Shown here: positions 16,047-22,933 of the stretch, in pieces | How the letters are laid out: each line of letters begins with the position of its first letter | Position numbering within the stretch: the stretch's first letter is position 1 | NCBI GenBank assembly: GCA_002298915.1 | Contig: DBML01000017.1 | Location: forward strand, 1-22,933 | From: Clostridium sp. UBA699 | Lineage (GTDB): Bacteria > Bacillota > Clostridia > Clostridiales > Clostridiaceae | Reading direction: 5' to 3' | DNA: 22,933 nucleotides | Made by a program: the position numbers and the translations under genes | Notes under the pieces: generated by a model | Databases searched by the model: none | Seen by the model: only the letters and a program-made list of their open reading frames with translations | Told to the model about the DNA's origin: nothing

Positions 16047-16075
16047 TTCAAATTACCTTGAAACTATGTTATAAT
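16047..16075 (+). promoter_or_regulatory. Promoter of the exported-protein gene
   Basis: TTCAAA (16047-16052), a 17-bp spacer and an extended consensus -10 (TG, one base, TATAAT at 16070-16075). It leaves a leader of about 135 bases before ATG 16219. The leader holds GGTTAACC (16091-16098), overlapping AACCATGGTT (16095-16104), and the dyad GTTAAA/TTTAAC (16165-16178); no recognised riboswitch. Confidence 0.7.
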
Positions 16076-16218
16076 ATTAACAATATAATCGGTTAACCAT
16101 GGTTCGGCAAGATGTTGTTGATTGGCAAATGTTGATTTAAGGCTGATGCTGGTTTTTGAAAATAGTTAAATGTTTAACAATAATTCGCCGATGGGCTGAA
16201 GTTTTTGGAGGGATGAAG

Positions 16219-16749
16219 ATGAGGAAAAGGGTGGTTCTGGGAGCAGCCGCACTGGCAGCGGTGCTCACGCTATGCTGGAGCGTGTATGCAGCAGGCAACG
16301 ACAAACGCTCGGAAGGCGGGGTAAAGCTCGCTATCCACGAGTACATCAGCGGCAACGCAAATACGAAGGACTGCATGCAGAGAAGCATGCAGCTGCTCGA
16401 GGAAATGTACTCCGGGAAAAGGAGCTATTCGGAAGCAGCCATAAATTCACAGCTCGAAACCCTCATGTCCTGCAGGAGCAGCATAAGCACCGATAATGAG
16501 CAGCTGCTGGAACTCGAGAACCTGTATCTTCAGGAATTCACGGTTGTGAAGAGCGCACTCTGCTATGCGCAGTTCAACTCCGAGAGGACTATCAGCCAGG
16601 GCGACAGGGACTGCATAAGAAGGCTGGCTGAACAGGCTTACAACCTGGAAAAAAAGGAGAACAGCGCCTACATAAGCCTGTTCCAGAAAGCCGGGATGGA
16701 GTACAGCACAAACCAGGACGGAAGGATAAGCTATGAATACAGCAACTGA
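16219..16749 (+). CDS. Exported protein of unknown function, four cysteines
   Basis: Protein of 176 aa, not recognised. Residues 1-26 form a signal peptide: MRKR, a hydrophobic core VVLGAAALAAVLTLCWSV, and a likely cleavage site after VYA. No lipobox or LPXTG is seen, so it is secreted, or membrane-tethered if not cleaved. The mature part is mostly helical and charged and has four cysteines (in DCMQ, SCRS, LCYA and DCIR), which could form two disulfides. The start ATG 16219 is chosen because GGAGGG (16207-16212) is six bases upstream; ATG 16213 abuts the site and an earlier in-frame start at 16156 has none. It has its own promoter and terminator. Confidence 0.7.
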   Translation: MRKRVVLGAAALAAVLTLCWSVYAAGNDKRSEGGVKLAIHEYISGNANTKDCMQRSMQLLEEMYSGKRSYSEAAINSQLETLMSCRSSISTDNEQLLELENLYLQEFTVVKSALCYAQFNSERTISQGDRDCIRRLAEQAYNLEKKENSAYISLFQKAGMEYSTNQDGRISYEYSN

Positions 16750-16759
16750 ACAGAATTCG

Positions 16760-16786
16760 AAGTCTGCGGCACTGTCGCAGGCTTTT
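16760..16786 (+). terminator. Terminator after the exported-protein gene
   Basis: AAGTCTGCG (16760-16768) pairs with CGCAGGCTT (16776-16784) with one G-U pair and a seven-base loop, followed by a T run (16783-16787). Confidence 0.85.
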
Positions 16787-16790
16787 TCTT

Positions 16791-16820
16791 TTGCAGGTCA
16801 TGGCAAAATTATGGTAAACT
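16791..16820 (+). promoter_or_regulatory. Weak promoter candidate for the six-repeat gene
   Basis: TTGCAG (16791-16796), an 18-bp spacer and TAAACT (16815-16820) preceded by TG one base earlier. It is 46 bases before ATG 16866 and just after a terminator, so a start here is expected even though the match is modest. Confidence 0.4.
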
Positions 16821-16865
16821 GACATCAGGGAAAAATCTGAAACATGATATTTTGAGGTGCAAGCA

Positions 16866-18287
16866 ATGGGCAACAAGAAAAAAAGGATCAATACTGAGCT
16901 CCTCACTGCGGTGGAAGTATACAAGCTTGTTCTTTCCGGTGAACTCAAAGCATTTCCGGCTTATTTCTGGTCGGAAACGGACGGCAAGGACAATTCGAGG
17001 GAAGTCACCAGGTATCTCTTCGAGGAAATTCTCAGCTGGTCTCCGGAAGACATAAAAAAGAAATTCAAACATGAAGTCATGAAGAGGTATAAGCTGGACG
17101 GGATGTATTTGAATTGCTATGGCCAGGATCTTTTCCAGGTTGTTGACAATGCTTATCCGGGGATTTTCAGACCCTGGGAAATGGCAAAAAAGCCACATGA
17201 TTTCTGGACGGACGAGAACTGCCGTTTAGCGATGAAGTGGCTCTTTGAAGAGAAACTGGAGATTGACACCAGCAACCCTATGAGGAAAATAGAATCTGAT
17301 GATTTCAAAGACAACGGGCTATCAGGAATGCTGAATATGAGGTTCAAGAACCAGCCCTTTAAAGCTGTGGAATTCATGTACCCAGGAAAGTTCAGGGAGT
17401 GGGAGATCACAAAAACCGTTAAAGGATTCTGGACTTTGGAAAATGCAGCATCTGCAACCCGCTGGCTTTTTGAAGAGAAACTGAAATGGTCGGATCAGGA
17501 AATCATGAGCAGAGTCACAAGCCATACATTCAGCGAAAATGGACTGAAGGGCATGATGGCTGCAGTTTTTGAAGGGAGTCCTTTTTATGCGCTTGAGAAT
17601 GCATATCCTGGCAGGTTCAAGGAGACAGACCTTCCATACTTGCCGAGCGGGTATTGGACTAAAGAGCGCTGCATAGAAGCTGTGAGAGATTTGTTCGAAA
17701 ACAAGCTGCGTTGGACACGAGAAGATATCATCAATAATTTCAGCAATAAAGTATTCAATGACAACGGTCTCTTCTCAGTATTGCGCGTCTACAGAAGAGG
17801 TGTAGAGGCAGTGCTGGATGCCTATCCCGGGGAATTCAGGGAATGGGAATTCCTGAGCTCCAAGAACGTTAAATGGACAAGAGGAAAAGCTGTCGAGGCT
17901 GTCAAGTGGCTGATAGAAGAGAGACTGAAGTGGAATGATGATGACGTTAAAAAGATTAACAGGAAAGTATTTCTTGAAAACAATCTTTACGGCGCATTGA
18001 TCCACTTCAGGTCAAGCCCGGTGACTGCAGTTATGGAAGCATATCCTGGGAGATACAAGGCATGGGAGTTTATGAGGGTACCTCGCGGATTCTGGAACAG
18101 GGAGAAAGGCATCGAAGCGACAAGGTGGCTCGCAGAGGAAAAGCTCAAACTTAGCAAGGATGAAATCCTGAATGGAATGAAGCAGAGTGACTTTCAAAAA
18201 TATAAACTCCTCGGGATGCTGCTGCAATGTTTTGAAGGAAGCAAAACGGAGGCTCTGAAGGCTACGTATCCGGATCTTTTCAAATAA
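16866..18287 (+). CDS. Six-repeat protein of unknown function (DUF4046-like?)
   Basis: Protein of 473 aa built almost wholly from six tandem repeats of 73-79 residues. Each has the pattern FW-T/S, an acidic residue, A-x-x-W-L-F-E-E-K-L-x-W, a polar helix, F-x-x-N-G-L-x-G-M-L, F-x-G-S-P-x-x-A-L, A-Y-P-G-x-F-R-x-W-E. The tryptophan of FW is at residues 35, 114, 189, 264, 337 and 410. The N-terminus is basic (MGNKKKRINTEL). The repeats recall Bacillus proteins filed as DUF4046 and, in layout, the homing-endonuclease-associated repeats that bind DNA; both are from memory and unverified. ATG 16866 has GAGGTG six bases upstream; GTG 16857 lies inside that site. Codon use is more AT-rich than in the genes downstream. 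The HD-DUF429 gene follows after 19 bases. Confidence 0.75.
   Translation: MGNKKKRINTELLTAVEVYKLVLSGELKAFPAYFWSETDGKDNSREVTRYLFEEILSWSPEDIKKKFKHEVMKRYKLDGMYLNCYGQDLFQVVDNAYPGIFRPWEMAKKPHDFWTDENCRLAMKWLFEEKLEIDTSNPMRKIESDDFKDNGLSGMLNMRFKNQPFKAVEFMYPGKFREWEITKTVKGFWTLENAASATRWLFEEKLKWSDQEIMSRVTSHTFSENGLKGMMAAVFEGSPFYALENAYPGRFKETDLPYLPSGYWTKERCIEAVRDLFENKLRWTREDIINNFSNKVFNDNGLFSVLRVYRRGVEAVLDAYPGEFREWEFLSSKNVKWTRGKAVEAVKWLIEERLKWNDDDVKKINRKVFLENNLYGALIHFRSSPVTAVMEAYPGRYKAWEFMRVPRGFWNREKGIEATRWLAEEKLKLSKDEILNGMKQSDFQKYKLLGMLLQCFEGSKTEALKATYPDLFK
16965..18284 (+). repeat. Six protein-level tandem repeats
   Basis: Repeat units begin near 16965, 17202, 17427, 17652, 17871 and 18090. They are diverged at DNA level, so this is an old repeat kept by selection on the protein and not a recent DNA duplication. 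Unit 1 has an insert after FWSE and unit 6 is cut short after TYPDLFK. Unit 4 lacks the SP pair before its A-V-L-D-A-Y-P-G. Confidence 0.8.
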
Positions 18288-18306
18288 TGTTAAGGGAGGG
18301 ACAAAT

Positions 18307-19575
18307 ATGTCAGACTACATACTGACTCACTCTAAAACGAAATTCTATCCTCTGGAACCATCGGAGGAGGACATAAGCATAGAGGACATCGCCCACGCCC
18401 TTTCCATGATGACAAGGGGGAACGGGCACCTCAAGCATTTCTACTCGGTAGCCCAGCACTCGGTTAACTGCTTCAGGGAGGCGCAAACCCGAGGCTGCCC
18501 GGGCAGGATCCAGCTGGCATGCCTGCTCCACGATGCCAGCGAAAGCTACATTTCTGACCTTACGAGGCCTGTGAAGAGGAACATGACAGAATACCTTCCT
18601 ATAGAGGAAAGGCTGCAGAAAGCCATATATTCAAGGTTCGGGCTCCCGGACCTGAGCGATGAGGAGCTGGGGACTGTAGCCGAGATCGACGACACCATGC
18701 TCCACCACGAGTTCGTTGAGCTCATGGGTGTGCCGATCTTCGAGAAGGAGCCTGAGCTTTTAGCGGAGCATGACTTCAGCGAGAGAAGCATGTCAAGCGT
18801 CAGGGAAGAGTTCCTTTACGCCTTCAAGAAACTCACATGGAAGGGAGAAGGCCGCAGCTTCTTAGGCATAGACGGCTGCAAGGGCAAGTGGGTTGCCGTT
18901 CGAATCTCTGATTCGGACATCGAAGTCGGGAAGTTCGACACCATAGGCGAAATCTGCAGCAGCTACCCGGACTGCGAAAGCTACCTGATCGACATACCTG
19001 TCGGACTTCCCGAATACAGCGAACACCTCAGGCCGGACGCTGCGGTGCGAAAAGCCCTGGGAAGGAAGGGTTCGACCATATTCGGCGTTCCCTGCAGGCA
19101 GGCCGTCTACGCGGAAAGCCATGAGGCTGCGAAGGCGCTGAACAAAGAGGTTCTTGGGAAAAGCCTCTCCTTCCAAAGCCTTGGGATCACAAGGGCAATA
19201 AGGCAGGTGGACGAGTTCCTCGAAGGTAGCCCGGAATGGAAGAACAGGCTTCTTGAGAGCCATCCAGAGTTCTGCTTCCTCAAGCTTTCGGGCATCGGAA
19301 CGGAGCTCGGAGACAAGAAGACGGATGAAGGGAAGAAGAGGAGGCTCGAGCTCCTTGAAAAACGCTTCCCCGGAGCAGAGGCTGCGGTGGACAGGTTCCT
19401 GGCCCAGGTTCCGGGAAGGAAGAAGGCTGACGACGCTGTCGACGCACTTTGCCTTGCGGTTATGGGCAGGGAGATGGCGATTAGGGGAAAGAAGACCGTC
19501 CCGGAGAAACCCATGGAGGACGGCAGGGGGCTTCTCATGCAGATGGTCTACACGGAAATCTTATATTCTGAATGA
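18307..19575 (+). CDS. HD-domain phosphohydrolase fused to DUF429 (RNase H-like)
   Basis: A 422-aa fusion. Residues 1-175 are an HD-domain phosphohydrolase of the YfbR-like kind: H51 in VAQHS, H75-D76 in CLLHDASE, and D129-D130 in EIDDT as the likely metal ligands. Residues ~184-400 match DUF429, a predicted RNase H-like nuclease family: D189 in FLGIDGCKGKW, D229 in YLIDIPVGLP, and D375, D376 and D379 in KKADDAVDALCLA. Both parts keep their acidic or His residues, so both may be active. ATG 18307 has GGGAGGG six bases upstream. It follows the six-repeat gene by 19 bases with no terminator, so the two should be co-transcribed. HD proteins of this type remove phosphate from nucleotides; the DUF429 activity is undefined. 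Confidence 0.82.
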   Translation: MSDYILTHSKTKFYPLEPSEEDISIEDIAHALSMMTRGNGHLKHFYSVAQHSVNCFREAQTRGCPGRIQLACLLHDASESYISDLTRPVKRNMTEYLPIEERLQKAIYSRFGLPDLSDEELGTVAEIDDTMLHHEFVELMGVPIFEKEPELLAEHDFSERSMSSVREEFLYAFKKLTWKGEGRSFLGIDGCKGKWVAVRISDSDIEVGKFDTIGEICSSYPDCESYLIDIPVGLPEYSEHLRPDAAVRKALGRKGSTIFGVPCRQAVYAESHEAAKALNKEVLGKSLSFQSLGITRAIRQVDEFLEGSPEWKNRLLESHPEFCFLKLSGIGTELGDKKTDEGKKRRLELLEKRFPGAEAAVDRFLAQVPGRKKADDAVDALCLAVMGREMAIRGKKTVPEKPMEDGRGLLMQMVYTEILYSE

Positions 19576-19657
19576 CAGGCAAACAAATCAGTTGCAAATA
19601 GAGGGATTCGCTGGGTCCCTGCAGAATAATGTAAGACACGAAAAGGATGAATTGGCG

Positions 19658-19942
19658 ATGCACATAGTATACGTAACCTTCGATGTCAAGCCCGAATGCA
19701 TAGAGCGTTTCAAGGAAATTTCTTCCGAAAACGCTTTAAACAGCCTCAAGGAGGAGGGCGTCATAGCCTTCGACGTCATACAGCAGTACGAGGACACCTC
19801 AAAGTTCGCTTTCCACGAGGTCTACCTAATGCCGGAGGACCACATTAAGCACCGCGAAACGGCTCACTTCAGGAAGTGGAAAGGCGAGATCGACTCGCTT
19901 ACCAGGGAGCCGTACAAAGCGGTTAAATATCACACACTGTAA
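19658..19942 (+). CDS. ABM-fold protein (putative monooxygenase, YgiN/LsrG-like)
   Basis: Small cytoplasmic protein of 94 aa with the ferredoxin-like antibiotic-biosynthesis-monooxygenase fold. Seen: VYVTFDVKPECIERFKEI, the central SLKEEGVIAFDVIQQYED strand, FAFHEVYLMPEDHIKHRET and HFRKWKGEI. Families of this shape include quinol monooxygenases and LsrG; many have no assigned substrate. ATG 19658 is chosen for its match to the family N-terminus; AAGGA lies ten bases upstream, and a TTG at 19652 would be an alternative adding two residues. It is 14 bases before the DSD1-type gene, whose ribosome site overlaps its stop, so the pair is coupled. Confidence 0.8.
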   Translation: MHIVYVTFDVKPECIERFKEISSENALNSLKEEGVIAFDVIQQYEDTSKFAFHEVYLMPEDHIKHRETAHFRKWKGEIDSLTREPYKAVKYHTL

Positions 19943-19956
19943 AGGAGGAATTGGAA

Positions 19957-21054
19957 ATGATAACTGAACCTTACATAGGGAAGCACTACTCGGAGCTGCC
20001 GACGCCGTGCCTTCTTCTGGACCTCGACGCCGTCGACCACAACGTAAAGACTATGCAGGACTACGCGAACGAAAACGGCGTGAAGCTTCGCCCACACACA
20101 AAGACGCACAAATGTCCTACTCTGGCGCACCTCCAGGTCAGGGCCGGAGCGGTGGGCGTCACCTGCGCAAAGCTCGGGGAAGCCGTCGTCATGGCGCACT
20201 CGGGCATAAAGAGCATCCTGATTGCCAACCAGGTCATAGGGGACAGCAAGATAAGGGTGCTGGCGGGCCTCAACAGGTACGCAGAGGTAATGCCAGCCGT
20301 GGACAGCAAGGAGAACGCGGACAGGATATCCTACTGGGCTAAGAAGTTCGGCGTACATATTCCGCTCTTCCTCGAAGTGGACATCGGCATCAACAGGTGC
20401 GGCGTAAGGACAATACCCGAAGCGGTTGAGCTCGCCGAGCACATCAGGAGCCTGGACAACGTCAGCCTTAAGGGCATACAGGCCTACGAGAACAGGGGAG
20501 ACGAATGCGAGACGGACGACGACAAGGTCTTGTTCGTAACCCAGAGGGTAGGCTTCGCCGCTAAGGTTAAGAAGGCCCTGGAGGAGAAGGGGCACCATGT
20601 GGAGATAATGAGCAGCGGCAGCACCGGAACAGTCAAGTTCACTGCAGTCTACCCAGGAGTAACCGAGGTGCAGCCTGGAAGCTACGTGCAGATGGAGGGA
20701 GCTTACCACTCGGAGAAGATAGGCCTTCCTTTCAGGCAGGCAGTGTATGTCCTCGCAACCGTCTGCAGCGTGTACGGTGAGAGGATCGTCCTCACGGCAG
20801 GCGAGAAATGCGTCACGATAGATCAGGGACAGCCTATCCTCGTGGACGACCCGCAGGCGAGGACGACCTGCAACGAGGAGCATTGCCTGGTGGACATGAC
20901 TGAAAAGCTGAGGCACTACAAGGCTGGAGATCCTGTTCTAATGAAGCCTGCACACTGTTGCACAACTGTCAACCAGCACGACTTTTATTTCTGCATAAGG
21001 AACGGCATCGTCGAGGACGTTTGGCCTATAGCCGCAAGGGGGAGATACGACTGA
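19957..21054 (+). CDS. D-serine dehydratase / D-threonine aldolase-like PLP enzyme
   Basis: Fold-type III PLP enzyme of 365 aa with an alanine-racemase-like barrel and a C-terminal DSD1 domain. The Schiff-base lysine is K49 in RPHTKTHKC. The metal site is H333 and C335 in PAHCCTTVNQHD, the H-x-C form of zinc-dependent D-serine dehydratases; D-threonine aldolases more often have H-x-D. The N-terminus ELPTPCLLLDLDAVDHNV is standard. ATG 19957 is chosen because AAAGGAGG (19941-19948) is eight bases upstream. Its TGA shares a base with the start of the DUF4153 gene (TGATG). Likely role: breakdown of a D-hydroxy amino acid; the exact substrate is not settled. Confidence 0.87.
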   Translation: MITEPYIGKHYSELPTPCLLLDLDAVDHNVKTMQDYANENGVKLRPHTKTHKCPTLAHLQVRAGAVGVTCAKLGEAVVMAHSGIKSILIANQVIGDSKIRVLAGLNRYAEVMPAVDSKENADRISYWAKKFGVHIPLFLEVDIGINRCGVRTIPEAVELAEHIRSLDNVSLKGIQAYENRGDECETDDDKVLFVTQRVGFAAKVKKALEEKGHHVEIMSSGSTGTVKFTAVYPGVTEVQPGSYVQMEGAYHSEKIGLPFRQAVYVLATVCSVYGERIVLTAGEKCVTIDQGQPILVDDPQARTTCNEEHCLVDMTEKLRHYKAGDPVLMKPAHCCTTVNQHDFYFCIRNGIVEDVWPIAARGRYD

Positions 21055-22907
21055 TGAAGAATATTTTTACAAGATCAATTTCTCAGATTTTCACGGGAGC
21101 CGCAAAGGCCTTCAGGACGTTCCCGGCTTCAATAGCCTGCGCCCTGGGCTTCGCGGTCGTCACAATGATAAGGATCCAGCTGGACTGGCCTCAGCAGGCA
21201 CCCTACAACTTCCTGTTCAACTGCCTGCACTGGTCCTTCGCGCTGGGCGCAGTTTTCAGCCTGGCAGCCATAACCTATGCCAGGAGCAGATACGAGGGCG
21301 ATAAAGCCTTCAAGCTGGCAAACGCAGCGGGAGCTGCCGTTGTTGCAGTCACGTTACTCCTGCTGTACATGTTCTCGGCCAGCCACACTAACATGTACGA
21401 CACAACCTACGTCACAGTTTCGGGGATCGCGGCATCGAGGGTGAGCGTGGCCATGCTTGTCAGCATGATCGCTTTCATAATTTTCGCGTCCAGACCCAAG
21501 GAGCAGTCTGATTTCGAGAGATCCCTCTTCATGACTCAGAAAGCCTTCTTCATAGCTGCCATATACAGCCTTGTAATAATGGCAGGAACCTCTGCTGTAG
21601 CAAGGGCTTTCCAGGCTCTGATCTACCAGGACATGAGCTACAAGGTTTATCAGTATATCGGGACCATAGTTGGGTTCCTGGCTTTCACGATCTTCGCGGG
21701 CTACTTTCCTGACTTCACCAAAGGCACGGCGGACGAGAAGAGGGAGGCGGCGCAGAAGCAGCCGCGGTTCGTGGAGATCCTTTTCGAGTTCATAATGGTT
21801 CCGATAATGCTGGCGCTGACCGTCGTGCTTTTCCTTTGGGTGGGAAGGACGCTTCTAACCGGCGAGAGGGTGCCTTTCGAAGAGGTTGCAGGCATATCGA
21901 CGACCTTCGCAGTCTTCGGAATCTGGCTCCATTTGATGGTCACCAGGCTGGAATCGGGGCTGGCGAAATTTTACAAGAGGTTCTATCCCTTTGCGGCCAT
22001 CCTGATACTAGCTTTCGAGGCCTGGGCGCTGGTGGTGCAGCTCGGCAAATACGGGATGAAGGACACAGAATACTTCTTCATGCTGCTCTGGATCGTAGGG
22101 ATTGCAGCTGCAGTGCTGCTTATAGCAATGAAATCCAAGTCGCATATTGTAATTGCGCTTATCACATGCGCACTGGCTATTTTCTCAGTGCTGCCGCTGA
22201 CCGGCTACAACGAGCTGCCGGTGGCATCCCAGGTTAGCAGGCTCGAGAAGCTCCTTGTGAGCCAGAACATGCTTCAGGACGGAAAGCTGGCGCCGGCTGC
22301 ATCGGAGCCCGACAAAGCTGTCAGGGAAGCAATCACCGATGCTGTCAGCTACCTGGCATACGCTCAGGACGCGAAGCTGCCTTCCTGGTTCGACAAGAAG
22401 CTTGCCGAGGGAGACACCTTCAAGAAGGAGCTGGGCTTCGAGCAGACCTGGCCCGAGACGCAGTACCCAGGCAAGGGCGAATATTCAGGGACATATCTGA
22501 ACTTGCCAAGCGCGGCTCTGGACATAAGCGGGTACAGATGGGCCGTCAACGTGAACAACGAAGGCAAAGGGGATGCGACGTCTACGGTGAAAGGAAACAG
22601 GGGAACGTACACCATCCGCTGGAACATGAGCCAGGAGAACGGCATGCCTACCCTGAAGGTTGAGCTTGACGGCAAAGTTATCCTGGAGAAGAGCATGAAG
22701 GAGTATGCGGACAGGATAACCGCTAAGTATCCTCCTGGAAAGCAGACCGGCGAAACCGGAACGCTCGAGGATATGACGCTTAAGCTCGAGACACCGGAAG
22801 CGGACCTGCTCCTGGTGTTCAAAAACGTGGAGATCAACGTCGACACTCAGCAGGACAAGATAACATATTTCATGAACCTTGGACAGATATACATGAACGA
22901 AAAATAG
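21054..22907 (+). CDS. DUF4153 membrane protein
   Basis: Integral membrane protein of 617 aa. About twelve hydrophobic segments fill the first ~400 residues (for example FLFNCLHWSFALGAVFSLAA and LANAAGAAVVAVTLLLLYMF), followed by a soluble C-terminal region of ~200 residues starting near YNELPVASQVSRLEKLL. That segment and the layout are typical of DUF4153 proteins of Gram-positive bacteria. The C-terminal part is rich in beta-forming stretches (GTYTIRWNMSQENGMPTLKV) and probably faces outside. ATG 21054 is used because AAGGGGGAG (21036-21044) lies nine bases upstream and it overlaps the preceding stop. Function unknown. The gene is complete; the last 26 bases of the window hold nothing I can call. 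Confidence 0.87.
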   Translation: MKNIFTRSISQIFTGAAKAFRTFPASIACALGFAVVTMIRIQLDWPQQAPYNFLFNCLHWSFALGAVFSLAAITYARSRYEGDKAFKLANAAGAAVVAVTLLLLYMFSASHTNMYDTTYVTVSGIAASRVSVAMLVSMIAFIIFASRPKEQSDFERSLFMTQKAFFIAAIYSLVIMAGTSAVARAFQALIYQDMSYKVYQYIGTIVGFLAFTIFAGYFPDFTKGTADEKREAAQKQPRFVEILFEFIMVPIMLALTVVLFLWVGRTLLTGERVPFEEVAGISTTFAVFGIWLHLMVTRLESGLAKFYKRFYPFAAILILAFEAWALVVQLGKYGMKDTEYFFMLLWIVGIAAAVLLIAMKSKSHIVIALITCALAIFSVLPLTGYNELPVASQVSRLEKLLVSQNMLQDGKLAPAASEPDKAVREAITDAVSYLAYAQDAKLPSWFDKKLAEGDTFKKELGFEQTWPETQYPGKGEYSGTYLNLPSAALDISGYRWAVNVNNEGKGDATSTVKGNRGTYTIRWNMSQENGMPTLKVELDGKVILEKSMKEYADRITAKYPPGKQTGETGTLEDMTLKLETPEADLLLVFKNVEINVDTQQDKITYFMNLGQIYMNEK

Positions 22908-22933
22908 CAGAAGCAGCAAGGGCCGCGGAGATA

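Noticed and set aside
16099..16140. 13-codon leader peptide (MVRQDVVDWQMLI) before the exported-protein gene
   Set aside because: No ribosome site and no run of a single regulatory amino acid codon; probably chance.
16165..16178. GTTAAA/TTTAAC dyad as a defined repressor site
   Set aside because: Short AT-rich dyads like this arise by chance; no regulator can be matched to it.
19602..19620. Hairpin AGGGA/TCCCT between the DUF429 and ABM genes as a terminator
   Set aside because: Only five pairs and no T tract; genes on either side appear to be one run.
19930..20916. 328-codon minus-strand ORF
   Set aside because: Antisense shadow of the DSD1-type gene, which has clear catalytic motifs and a ribosome site.

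Overview
The window looks like chromosomal DNA of a Gram-positive anaerobe of the Clostridia (Bacillota). The grounds are DUF4317-, DUF4153- and YkvA-type genes, a csp gene next to a DEAD-box helicase starting MFNNLKIIEPI, strong AGGAGG ribosome sites, GTG and TTG starts, extended -10 promoters and short T-tailed terminators. Most genes are moderately GC-rich and favour AGG (Arg) and ATA (Ile) codons. The genus cannot be read from the sequence. No tRNA, rRNA, CRISPR array, insertion sequence or phage gene was seen.

Layout. 1-4021: a PucR-type regulator (N-terminus missing or broken), a 14-TM MFS transporter and an M20 amidohydrolase of the AbgB type, probably an uptake-and-hydrolysis unit under the regulator. 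A long hairpin buries the transporter's ribosome site. 4047-4977: a TRIC/UPF0126 membrane protein and an unrecognised 40-aa ORF closed by a strong terminator. 5013-5624: an AT-rich, self-contained YkvA-like (DUF1232) zinc-ribbon gene. 5662-7811 (minus): an AraC-type regulator overlapping a GT2 glycosyltransferase, divergent from a GH2 glycosidase (7968-10271); the shared promoter region holds a clear dyad. 10379-11563: a MalY/PatB C-S lyase. 11607-13317: a cold-shock pair, csp then a DEAD-box helicase, with a 12-bp AU hairpin against the csp ribosome site and a terminator between the genes.

13369-15963: a near-consensus promoter drives a GT4 glycosyltransferase and a DUF4317 protein. 16047-16749: a small exported four-cysteine protein. 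16866-22907: a close-packed run in one direction: a protein made of six tandem ~75-residue repeats, an HD-phosphohydrolase/DUF429 fusion, an ABM-fold monooxygenase-like protein, a DSD1-type PLP enzyme and a DUF4153 membrane protein.

The best candidates for undescribed biology are the six-repeat protein paired with the HD-DUF429 fusion, and two RNA leaders whose hairpins involve the ribosome site (MFS gene and csp gene). Domain names come from recalled family motifs; no database search was run.
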